The notes beneath the pieces are model-generated. The model was not told the DNA's origin. It did not search any database and saw only the letters and a program-made list of their open reading frames with translations. The position numbers were made by a program, and so were the translations under genes. DNA of 64,000 nt from Syngnathus acus (taxonomy: Eukaryota > Chordata > Actinopteri > Syngnathiformes > Syngnathidae), in the NCBI RefSeq assembly GCF_901709675.1, contig NC_051099.1, positions 8,124,001 through 8,188,000 of the forward strand, written 5' to 3'. Below are positions 1 through 11,050 of the stretch, piece after piece (position 1 is the stretch's first letter; every line of letters begins with the position of its first letter).

Positions 1-2649
1 AAAAACATTTTGTGCTCTGAAATGGGAATCGAGGTGTTTAAGTTTCTCTTCACACGGACATGGCACATAAATAAAGTTGTATTGTATAGTTGACTTGTGG
101 CACTCGGTAGCTGAATTGTGTCACTTATGACTAATGAAAGTAATATTCATCCATTAATCAGTAGCCACACCAATTCGAACTCGTGTTGGGCCTGTGAGGT
201 CTTCCACGTAGCTTCGTTGTTCCTGGATGGGCACTAATGTTTCATAATGACTACGGTATAACTTGCACACTCTATTATTTATGGCTTCCTTCTGACACAT
301 TTCCTAACAGAGGGTCACAATTTGGTCCATGTGTCTGCTTAATTGTAAGTGTGCTGACGAGGGTGGAAGTTACCCAGACAGCTGGTGGAACAACTGTTTA
401 CCTCAATTCTGCATCTCCTATGTGTGTTAACGACAGCCCCACATGGTATTGAAAAGTGGGATGTTACACTAGAGTGTTGAATAAGCAAATGCAAACTCTG
501 AAATAAAGGAGAGTGTTTGTTTGCTTCATGCATATAGACAAAGTTTAAATCTGCCGTTAGAGGCCAGCATTTGTAGTGATATGTGTATCAACCACAGAAT
601 TTCAATATAAATAAAAGAAAATGATAATCAAGAAAAGTCCATTAATTGTTAGATCGAACTTCATATCAACAAAACACTGTTGTGCATACCCAGTGTATTT
701 CTGTAACTGAATATCTTTAATCGAAATCCAGTCGTTTTTCTGAGTTGGTATTTCACATATTTATTATGGGCACTCTGGCATTTTGTGCCAAGTCGCAGAT
801 TGAATTGTGCCGATACTCTGTATGAATGCAGTGCCCCAAAATGCAATGCTGAATAGACAGAGAAGGATGATGCATTTCCAACAGTGCTGAATCACAAATC
901 TGGGAAATTACATTATGTAAATGTGGTGTTCAAAGTTTATTCAGGCTTGCATCTACTTTAATGCTTTTGATATAATGCGGTGTAAATTTAATTACCCTGA
1001 AAATGAAAAATACACAACTCAGACGGTAAATACAATGGAAGTATTTCTACTATTTTATAAGTGGGGTTTGTGTCATAGTTAAAAAAATAAAGAAAACATG
1101 CAGAGACAAATTTGCTACAAAGTAAATGACCTTTGAACATTCTTTTTTTATTCTTAAGTTCCATCGTGGTGTATCACAATTAAAACACAAATTACAATAA
1201 GTACATTGTGTTATGATGGCAGATTGGAAAAAGCAAATGAATTTTCTTTAAGTAACAATCAACAAGAGCAGTTATAGAGGCAGGTATTCTTTTTTCTTTG
1301 TATGATTGCGTTTCACATGATTGTCCTGATTATTCATGCTCACTGGTTCATTCTTGTGAAACATTTTTTTTTATCTCCCCTGTTGATCCTGCATTTTAAT
1401 TAGTCATTGATTCAGCGCATCAACCTCTATTGTCAGATTCGAAAGCCATGTTGAGTCAAATTCCCCAATTGTTCCACTTGACTGTCCTCAGTATCTTGTG
1501 CTGTTGTGTTTTTGGTTTGATGAAACATTTACCAGACTGAGTATCCTGTTTGTTGGGGTTATTGCAAGAAAGCATTTGTACCCAGAAAAAGCCACATCAA
1601 CATGGTGGAGAAAATGCAAACTTGAAAATCACCTTTTTAGAAATATTTAACTTAAAAATGCACAAAGGCACACACACTTTAATAAAAACTACCGAATTAC
1701 TGTTTTAAAAACAAAAACAAATTAAAATCGATAATGAAAAATTCCAAACTAATACAACCGTGGTGAGAACAAATGACACTGTCAACCCTCCAGGAATTAC
1801 CGAAAAGGTCACACTTAAGTCTCTGCCTCTAGTGGGCATTTTCTTCTGCGGGTAAAACAAGGAGATGCTGAGTAAAAAGTAGTTTGTCTTGATGACAATG
1901 AGGAGCGGTATTGGCAGAGAGATCTGCAACTGCACGGCTATTGAGAGGTCAACGTCTTGATTGTTGACATTTCTCTAGAACGGATATTGGTTAATGGGGG
2001 AGGGCCTACCTTGTAGTCTATGGTCGATCATGTGACCTTTACCTTTGTACTGCATTTACCTCTTTACATATTACAGTATATTTAAGTGTACTACATATTT
2101 CAATGTAAACTAAAAATGTTATCCTCTTACGTTGGCTGCTGTCACATTTCTAATCAAAAGGACACAATTGGGTTATCCGATAGACGCCTTCCAAAAGCTT
2201 TGTGCAGACTAAAAGGCTTGGAAACGTCAACCATTTTGTTCAGCCTCGAGGTTTGGGTAGGTTCTTTGTTTGTGGGTGCTCAAAGGCTTAGAAAGGCCAA
2301 ATGCTTATCATAGACCAGAAGACCTTTAAGGCTTTAAGGCCACCTGCTCACAAAACTTGACTCTGCTGCTGCTTGTAATGCTCTTGCGCAGTGGACAAGA
2401 AAACACGTCTTTAGTTTGAAAATCCTGTCATCCTTTCCCGCCCTTCAAGGTAGCTAATATTTACCAAGTTAGGCAAGTTACGATAAAAATAACCAGGAAT
2501 GATTTTCTTTCTGGGTTCTTTTCTTTGTTTCAGAGAGAATCTCTAATTCATGAATGATGAAACATTTATTTACAATCTTTTTAGTCAGCTGCACCTTTGC
2601 AGTCCGTCCTTAATTCGGCTATAGCTTGATATTTCCCTTTGCTCATGCA

Positions 2650-2830
2650 GATACCCAAGCTGCCATCCTACCTGGTTGCCATGGGAACAGTTGTCACATG
2701 ACGTAGAAAAAGACAAACTTCAAATGATAGAGGCTTGGCTCCAAGGAGGTTGTCCGCTGCCCTCACAATTCATCTGACACGGTTGCCTAGGAAACAAGAC
2801 AGTGAGACAGGAAGCTGAGAAGAGATGTAC
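2650..2830. promoter_or_regulatory. Candidate regulatory block with two RFX X-box-like motifs
   Basis: Two 14-bp motifs resembling the RFX X-box (GTNRCC, short spacer, RGYAAC) lie 107 bp apart. GTTGCCATGGGAAC is at 2675-2688 and GTTGCCTAGGAAAC at 2782-2795. Between them, at 2692-2705, is a GTCACATGAC E-box running into TGACGT, a CRE half-site. RFX factors act in ciliated and neuronal cells, and X-boxes are often found in promoters and enhancers. Just downstream is ATGTACAGTAAGTGC (2825-2839), which includes a good splice-donor sequence, so an unrecognised first exon here is possible. No coding exon follows that I can identify. Motif matches are seen in the sequence; function is inferred. Confidence 0.35.
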
Positions 2831-5800
2831 AGTAAGTGCTTGTTTGTTTGCAAAACAGAAAAAAAAGCCACTCAGTGCCTTCCTCATGTGCTATTATTTA
2901 GAACTAGTCACTGTCTCGTACTGTCCTCTTTGTCATTCCTGATGCTCAGCTCTCACACACAGAAACACCAGATTTGTAACATAACCAGGCCTCATACCCG
3001 CATCGAGAATATTCAGTTTTCATCTTCAACTTAGAGCAATTAATAAACTTTGTGGTTGGAAATAAGTTCTTCCATCTGATTGCCGGCACCGTTTAAAATG
3101 CAAAATGACCCACTTGTCTTTTAACGATAGCATTACTTTTGAAGAACAAATGGAACATTCCCACAACTTATTTATTTCACTCCTCTCATCATGAAACAAA
3201 ACGCCTTTCCACAAAGTGAGGTCACAGGAATGAGCTAACCGCTGTCTGCAAAGTAAAAAGTTCGATACTTAGTTGACCCACTTGTTCTAATGACTTACCC
3301 TCAAATCCAAAGCTGAGAAAAGGATAAGTAGCACAATGATGTTTCAGCACCAGTATCTTATACTATAAATAACAAAGGGGGGCTCCCCAACAATCAGCAT
3401 TTGATCAAGCTACTCTCTGCCTTACAATCATGAAAGAGAATACATTAACCTAATATCCTAATAGCCAGAGCTTTGATTTTCTTCAAATCAAAGGAATAGA
3501 ATCCAAGAAATATTGCAAACACATCCTCGCCTCCTAACAACAGAAAAAAACGCATGTCCTTGTTTTCCAGGTATCGCATAAAACTCATTTTGAAACTGTG
3601 AATTGTATGATTTTTTTTATCGATTCATTGTATTTAATAGAATGTGGCAGTGTGATTAGACTTGATGTTTCAATCTTCCCAAACTGTACACGTCTCAATA
3701 TCAGGAGCGACTGCAAAACCCAGTTTTTGGACTGGTTAACAACTGCAGAGTTTGTACTTTTTTTGCTAAATATTTTGTTTGCTCACTTATATCCAGAAAT
3801 AATCAAATGCAACTGTTTGCCTGTAAGGTCAACATTTTTTTGACTTATCCAAGCAAGGTCATTGTCAAATGCAAAATCCTGGACCTGCCATGCCTGGAAT
3901 ACTCAATCCCCGCCTTTGTGCCAGGACCCCTGTTAATGTGCTTCCATGTGTTTATAGTGTTGCAGTTGGCTCACACAAACCAAAGCAAAGCATGGCTGAA
4001 CCCAGTATTGTATGATGTATTGTTCAAAGTGAGCCCCAAATATTGTTGCCATAAAACCACATTCACCTTGAATAAGTCACCACAGAAGTTGTGAATAATT
4101 TAAACTCAAAATCCAATATATTTGCTGTATTATAAATGGAGGCCATGTGATGATAATTCCTGCCATCCTGTTTATTATCAATGGCTGGCTCATTGGCAAA
4201 TTGTTGGCAGACAATCGCCGTTTGGCTGGGAAACTCCTGCAGCAGTTGAATTAATTGCAGGGAGTGCTTACAACTTGTTTGACCATCATGAGTGGAACAA
4301 AAATGGATATTGGTATTGTGGTTATATTTCATTGTGTGTTGACGTGGATTTTAATCTATATATTTTCAGGCGGGTGTCATCATAATAACATGGGCAAACG
4401 CATGGTAATTATAGCTGCTGGTTCTTCATTGATCCCTGGGCATAAAAGGTGAAACTGAAAAAGAATAGCGGGACCTTTAACCTCGACTTGGATCAATAAA
4501 CCTTGTGGAGTCCCCTTTGCTTTGAAAGAAACCCGTACAGGCATTAAACTTCTGATCCCAACTCTCAAAAACATAATTAAAAGAAAAAATGTTGGCTGTA
4601 CGTCTGCTGTGTTGATTTGTGATGAGCTGATGGTGCCTTTTACTTTTCATGTTTAGAAACCCATTCTTTCTCAGATAAATTATTCACATTTGTTTTTGAA
4701 CCAGCCTTTGTGAAATTGGAATACACTAAATAATTGATGTGTGTGTCATTGATGATAGGGTTTGCATTAAAGGTAATACACTTTCTGTCATTCCACAGGG
4801 CAGATTCTTGCCTGGGCTTGTTATTGCACTAAAATAGATTTCCCAAGATTCCATCGTGCCACAAGGCATCAGTCAGCATAGTCTGCAAGGAGAACCACAT
4901 GAACAAAAAAAAAAAAAACAAAAAAAAAATCACATCTCATGATGCTACAGTAACATATATTTAATTCCAAATATAAGTCATGGTAAACGTTCGGGAATAA
5001 CGGAAAAGAAACTGCCAAACAAATAGCTCAATAAGATTTAGAGTAAACCACCTTCTGCAATGATGACAAATCTACATTGTGAATTGGAATTAGGGTCTCT
5101 ATTGAATGTGGCTCAATGCCTCCTAATTTGATTTCCTGCCAGTGACTGGGGGGAAAAAATGAACACGTTCAAGTATTTGACAAATTTGCTGTTAGCTGAA
5201 GATAATGTGAGACCCATGCAATTCACTCAACATAAAAAAAAACCCAGCTCATGTATGCTGCAACTTCTGTAATTAATGACAAGAAACATGGAGGCAGGTT
5301 TCTTTGTTTCCACATCACAATCAAATGTGCTATTATTGAAGGTTTAACATGGAAATGATTTATTATACACTTGTATTCTTTCAAATCTGCAATGAAAGGG
5401 ACAGAGGAAGTAAAGGACCTTAAATCAAATAGTTCTGCTTCTTGCTCAGTAATAATTATCGTTAGAACAGCTGCCCAGATACTGCATATGATTTATGACA
5501 GAACATCATAGGTGTTAATGGATTTTTTAATTGGTGCATATGTTTAGAAAAATAGCTGTCTGCTACAACATGTACTGAGAAGATGTTAGCTATAGCGCAC
5601 TTGTCCCATGGCCAGTCAACTGAGTGTGGCATTAGACAAAGAGGGTGATGATATACTGTACTCCAAGAAAACCCAATTAAAAATAAACATATCTAAATTA
5701 AACATCCTGCAGTCTGCATATGACAGTCGGTCCATATGTAATATCTCTACTCGGCATCATTGGTCAGAAAATGAGACAGAATGTCAAAGTACATAAATAA

Positions 5801-6571
5801 AATAAAAGATTTGGGGTTGAAAAGGGACATTTCGACTAGCTGCTTAAGTCTGCAAAAAAAAAAAAAAAATCTCATTCCTCACCCATCTAGCCAAAAAAAT
5901 AGAATACTGAATTTTTAATGATGGACAACCGAGCTATAGAACTACAAACATAAAAAAGAAACTAACAAATGTGTGCTGCTTTGAATACTATTCCAAATGT
6001 GCATATATGTTGGTGTAAAATAAGTTTGCAAATCTTGTTAGGTCACAATATTGTGCAAATGTTCTCGAGTGATGTAAGAAAAGTTATGTCCTTTTTGGGT
6101 TAAATCTCAAACAGCTCTAAAAAGAAAATATTTGTATACCTTAATTTTACAAAATTAATGATTTGTGTGCTGGAATCATATTTTCATCAATGTTTTTATA
6201 GGAAGCATTGTAATAGCCTACCGGTAATTTTGTACATTTATTTCGTTACAAAACTATTTTGTATTTTGTTTGATACTTTGAATCATTTGGATTTTTTCCC
6301 ATCCATGCTGTGCTGTCTATCTCGGGTAATCTGTTTTGGTATTAATTGACTTTGTTTGAATTGCAGTAGGAGGAGGAAGGCATTTGTTGTTTTGGGACAA
6401 GACACGCCTGGATCAATAGACGGTGAGCTGGCTCGCCCTCTTTATCATCTCATCACCTGCAGAGGATTGAAGGTGACATGACCATGTGATGTCTGTAGAA
6501 GCTTCTGAAACTCTGCAAGGGGCTAAACCTGACAGCCAAGCGCTCACAGCTTTAGCCAACAAACTGTAGGA

Positions 6572-6720
6572 CAGGGGTCACCAATTTTGGTCAACAGCGT
6601 CCTGCCCGTTTTTATGTCCCACTAGTGCAACACCTGATTGAAATGATCAGTTCATAAGCAAAATCTGCACAAGCTGGTTAATGATTGTGATCATCTGAAA
6701 CAACTGGTTGGGGAGTAAAG
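6572..6720. mobile_element. Decayed hAT-like short inverted-repeat element
   Basis: The segment opens with CAGGGGTCACCAA, a terminal sequence typical of hAT-Charlie-type non-autonomous elements in fish. It continues with recognisable but mutated internal sequence of that kind (CAACACCTGATT, then a partly complementary half around 6665-6710). The right terminus is not preserved, so neither boundary nor target duplication could be confirmed on that side. No coding capacity. Family assignment rests on memory of common fish repeats. Confidence 0.5.
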
Positions 6721-7284
6721 TTTTCAAACGCACAAAATAAAGACTGACCCAACATGAAGGAGCAGCTTTTATATTAAAAATCATGATTTATTTGCTTTTG
6801 ACTGCGCCGGCATCATCTGGAAATTGAGTGCATCAAAAAGGGAAAAAGTCATGGCGTTTTAAGAAGATGATTTCATGGCTGCCTGTAATCCAAAGCGAAT
6901 TAAAATTAGAGGGACAGATGTTTGGACTCTATTTACTGAACATATCCCCTTTAGCGGATAAAGCTGCCTGACATGATTTTTGTATTTTTTTTTTTTGGGT
7001 TGTCGTTCACAAGACCTCCATTTCAGACGTCTCCTCGTGGTATTTACCTCATCAATATGGATGAGAGTTTTGCAGTGTGAAAGGTCAAAAACGGAATCAC
7101 ATTGCTGACAATGCTGGCCAGTGGTAGTTTCTGCTTCTTGGTGGGCACTGTTGAAGGTGGAAATATAGAATAAATTCAGCTGTCTCCCTTCATATTTGTA
7201 TACTGGTAGAAGATGTACGGTAGTAAAATAATCATCCTGCAAAAGATGAGGAAAATATGGCTCTTGACACACTTGTTATGCCAG

Positions 7285-7435
7285 TGACTATGTTTACATG
7301 CAGTCAATATTCAAATTAAGGTCAAAATTTCAGTTTGTGAAACATTCAGAATAACATGCCTGACTGGACAGAGTTATTTGTGCATTTCAATACGCCGATT
7401 GCTTGTGTATGTCCAGTGAGTTGCACGCAAGACAT
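7285..7435. repeat. Interspersed fish repeat fragment (GTTTACATGC type)
   Basis: ATGTTTACATGCAGTCAATA, followed by AATTAAGGTCAA and GAATAACATGCCTG, resembles a short inverted-repeat element common in teleost genomes whose ends read GTTTACATGCA. The complementary right end is not evident, so this looks like a decayed or truncated copy. It has no coding potential. Confidence 0.4.
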
Positions 7436-9524
7436 TTGGATTTGTTTTAAACTGAATTTTACTGAGGGAGGGAGACAACATAAAAAACTGTTTTTCAGTT
7501 TGTCCATTTGAATTTAAGACTCAATGAAGAAGTCAAGTTACTTTATCATTAATGTGGGATTTAATAGCCAACTGTTACAAATGGCTAAAAGGTTAAATCA
7601 CGTTTTACCCTGTGTAGCTAGAGAAGTGATTTAACAGCTTGTGCATTGTGCATTTTTGTATCGCTGCTGCATATGTGTGGGATGTACCCTAAAGCGATCA
7701 AACCGAGTTAGGCCAAAGGGGGTCAACATTCTTTGTGGAGACTTGAGGTGACATTTGGCCTCCCCGTGTGCCAAGTTTTTCCACTTAATGTGAGCATCTT
7801 ATGCCAACCTACTCTTCAGTGGTGTGTGATGTTTTTGTGTCCTGCCTATGGGCTCTTTGCACATACATAATCTCCTGTATTACTGAAATATAACTTTTCC
7901 AGTTTTCAAAAATATATTTTATTCCTCTTTATGCCTTGTTTGCGGGATTTGCCCAAACTCACCATCACATACTATAAAGGTTCTTGTGCTAAAAAGCAAT
8001 CCCGCTCACATTAAAATGAAGTTTATTATTACTATCATCTATTTTACAGATGTTCAGACTCACACGATGTTGAAGTTCTCTAGATCTGGAGCTTTCTGTG
8101 ATCTGACGATGCTGGGAATGGTTCCAGCATATCCTTCCCCAGCTCATCACCTTATCGCCTTCTTACTTTGGCTATGTGAACAAAGGATTTAAAATGAACA
8201 ATGAGTGTGCCAAACAGTGACAGAAGCCAGCAAGTGGACCTGTTTCTGCCAAGTGAGTTCATCTGTTTGTTGTGCCCAGATAACTGGCCTTCACTTTATT
8301 CTGACGGCACACATATGCATGGCCCCTAAAATTAAAGCAGCGCCTTCCCTCTCTGCAGCTAGTTATCTTTGAATTAAAAACCCCATATTTCAATCTCGTT
8401 TGTTGCAAAACACACCTTGTACTGTACGTATGTTTGATCGAGTGAGGAGGGCTGGCCAGTGAGACCAGGCAAGGGTTGTTTCTGCAGTAATGAGCTGTCA
8501 GGGATATAAAACGTTTTTTTTTTTTTGAATTTCTCTCCTTTATAATTGAGACTGTAGCCGGCAAAGCTTGTCTGGCAGCAGCATCTGTTGAGAACATGCC
8601 CTTTGGGATTCTGGTGTCACAGACGCATTGTCAGAAGCATGTGGCTGAGGTGGCCTTCCCTAACTGCAGGCTGTGCCACTGGCATGATGAGAACTGTACA
8701 TACTGTATCTGTTGGAAGTAACCTATGTTGTGTGGTGGTAAAACAATAAATAAAAACATACATTTTGTCCTGATTAAATCTTCCTTTGGGTCAAATTCTA
8801 ATTTACATCACATTAGAGCTTGTCATGATCTAATTCTCCTGTAAGATTCATAGTTACCAGCCTGCAATCATTATCTGCTAAGAAACAGACTACTTTATGA
8901 GCACGGTGAAAGACATGTTTCATAATTGTATTATATTTGACATTACATCATGGATTCCATTTACAAATGTTGAACTTTTCTACAAGACACCGAGGTCCTG
9001 TATTGGCCTTGATACAGAATGTTCATATTTGTGTCTGCCACTCAGGGTGAATGAGACGCTCTTGTCAAGTGCATGTCCCGGTTGGGGAAGGTGGCATTAA
9101 CCTCCTATTCACTCTTAGTGAAAGCAAAAGGCCATGGGTGCTGGAAAAATTAATGATCAGACTCACGCATGAAAAAGGAATCAGGCTCTGCCAAAGGGTA
9201 CACAGAGCTGTCAGCTGGAATAATGACTGTAGCACCACAGATCACTAATGAGAATTGTTCCATCGTACTGCTAGAAGATGAATAAGATAATGATTTTGGT
9301 CAGCCGGGTTTCATGGTAAGACAATTTTAACCCGATGTTAACACTAAATGTATGAATTCAGTGCATTTTGTTTAGCATGTGTGGGTAAATGTCAGAATAA
9401 TAAATCCAAACTTTTTTTCATACAATATTGCTTCCTACGGCTGGCAAAGTATCAACAATATGCACAGTGCATGAAAAATGTAAGTAAATATCAAAACTGG
9501 CACACACAGCAGGGAGTCCAGTAA

Positions 9525-9830
9525 CAGGTGCGTGTTTATCGTGCCATGGAGACAAGTCCCTGGTATATTGACTTTTTGCTTGCGGCTGCATGTGTTGGAC
9601 TCTGGTGAAGACAGGGTTGGAACTGTCAACTGATCACCACCTGGCGCTGTCTTGGCTCCAATAGTGGGATTAGATGCTAGTGTGACCTGGCAGACCTAAA
9701 CGTATTGTAAGGGTCTGCTGGGAATATCTGGCAGAGTCCTGTCAGACGTAATTTCCAGGCCACCAATGTCCCATAGGAGGCATGGGACATTGAGTCCAAA
9801 TGAACCATGTTCCGCACCTCCAGAGTTTAG
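9525..9830 (+). mobile_element. Non-LTR retrotransposon ORF2 remnant (copy 1)
   Basis: The sequence aligns by eye with the LINE fragment at 54.4 kb. Both contain CTGTCAACTGATCAC, TTGGCTCC and then CCAAACGTAT/CCTAAACGTAT in the same order. In intact fish LINEs this region encodes the end of the endonuclease domain (ELSTDHHLV, then RPGRPKRIVR) and the linker to reverse transcriptase. Here several in-frame stops and small indels break the reading frame, so it is inactive. The right part, up to CATGTTCCGCACCTCC, matches the continuation of the same element. Both copies point the same way, but they are 45 kb apart and diverged, so they are independent insertions. Confidence 0.6.
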
Positions 9831-9879
9831 ACACATACCTACCTATATATATATATACCTGTTGTGTATATAGTATAAC

Positions 9880-9943
9880 CATTATCTGATCAGCTTATCC
9901 TCACGAGGGTCACGGGCACATTAGAGCCTATCCCATCTGACCT
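9880..9943 (+). repeat. Short repeat fragment (GCTTATCCTCACGAGGGTC type)
   Basis: CAGCTTATCCTCACGAGGGT, then CACGGGC and GAGCCTATCCCATCTGAC, is a mutated piece of a repeat very common in fish genomes, usually read as CGCTTATCCTCACGAGGGTC followed by GGAGCCTATCCCAGCTGAC. A second, more degenerate copy is at 61922-62040. No coding capacity. Confidence 0.55.
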
Positions 9944-10110
9944 GTACATAGACATATACGTCTATGTACATAAATGTAAAAGTACATATACATATAGGTA
10001 TATATATACCTATACGTACTTACGTATGTACATCGATGACATCGATGTAGGTTTACATATACATATGCATGCATATAAATATACATGTATATGTTAATAA
10101 ATATATATAT
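9944..10110. repeat. AT-rich palindrome cluster
   Basis: This segment holds several close inverted repeats. A 10-bp stem GTACATAGAC / GTCTATGTAC with a 6-base loop lies at 9944-9969. A perfect 22-bp palindrome centred on TATATA lies at 9993-10014. Two copies of the palindrome CATCGATG lie near 10030-10048. Related sequence (GTCTATGTACAT, AATG, AAAA, TACA) recurs at 14265-14305, so it belongs to a repeat family rather than being unique. Confidence 0.6.
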
Positions 10111-10129
10111 TCCCAATCTACTCTTAGTT

Positions 10130-10590
10130 ATAGTCTGACTGAGTGGGTTGAGTGCAGAACAGCAATCTCCCTGGAAGATATGATTTTTGATATTCACCTG
10201 GTTTGAGTTGGCCTTCAGAGTTGTCTTCCACAGCCTCATTGAGTTCTTAATGAAGGTTGCTCGAATCTTGTTGATGTTAAGTAGCACTCCAAATCCTATG
10301 TGTGTCATAGGCTTCCTTGTAGTCAATCCAGGCAGTGCACATGTTGGTGCTTCTGGTTTTACAGTCTGGGCCATCAAGCCGAAGCTTCTGTACGGCATTG
10401 AGTCATAGGATTTCTCGTCGTCATGCAGGCAGTGCACATGTTGGTTCTTCTAGTTTTACAGTCTTGGGCGATTGCACTATTGACCAGTAGCTGGTGTTTG
10501 GCCCCCCTAGTGTTATTACTAATGCACGTCTCTGCTCTGCTCACATATTGAGCTTCCATATGGTGAGGAGGCAGGTTTTTGGACATGGCA
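10130..10590 (-). mobile_element. Reverse-transcriptase remnant of a non-LTR retrotransposon (antisense)
   Basis: Read on the minus strand, the segment encodes blocks known from fish non-LTR reverse transcriptases: AKHQLLVNSAIAQDCKTRRT, then TFIKNSMRLWKTTLKANS, then IFQGDCCSALNPLSQTITKS (QGD followed by LNPLSQIITKS in intact copies). The catalytic YMDD region is absent because the fragment runs out into the palindrome cluster. The frame is broken by a tandem duplication of about 97 bp, with GGCAGTGCACATGTTGGT at 10331 and again at 10428. The element is inactive. An R4/Rex6-like clade is possible, but I cannot fix it from a fragment. Confidence 0.7.
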
Positions 10591-10848
10591 AGACATTATT
10601 TACCGAATCGTCAACCCTACTTTCATTGCCAATTCTAGGATTATTTACTGTTACGATTCTTTTTTTATATACCATAAAGAATTTCTGGTTTTAACATATT
10701 TGTACTAAATGTACATTTCAAAGTTTAATCATACCTTTGCTATTGCAAACCGAAACAGCTGGCAAATCAACACACATCATAAGCATGCGGAGAGATTTCT
10801 TACTTATGTATGTATATGGTCTTTTTTTGGTCACACTGCGAACATTGA

Positions 10849-11050
10849 AATGATCCACGCTAATTAACAAGCTTTAGTGCAGGCTAATTAGCATGTAATA
10901 AGGCACCCAATCGAGAACAAGAGGCTTGTTATTTAAGAATAAAACCCATCCCTCATTTGAATGCATTTTTCATAAGCTCCTCTAATTAAGTTTCATTAGC
11001 ATTATTAATGAATCCATGGATATGGAAAAGATCCTTCAAGACAACTATAT
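10849..11050. promoter_or_regulatory. TAAT-rich block, candidate conserved non-coding element
   Basis: About 200 bp packed with homeodomain-type TAATTA/TAAT and CTAATTAGC-like sites, with little simple-sequence character: GCTAATTAACAAGC, GGCTAATTAGCATG, CTCTAATTAAG, CATTAGCATTATTAATG. Blocks like this near developmental genes in fish are often conserved enhancers. No alignment was possible here, so this is a proposal only. Confidence 0.25.

Noticed and set aside
6859-7272. 137-codon open frame on the minus strand
   Set aside because: No recognisable domain, a poly-lysine run from an A/T tract, and no supporting splice or promoter context. Length is within chance for 64 kb.
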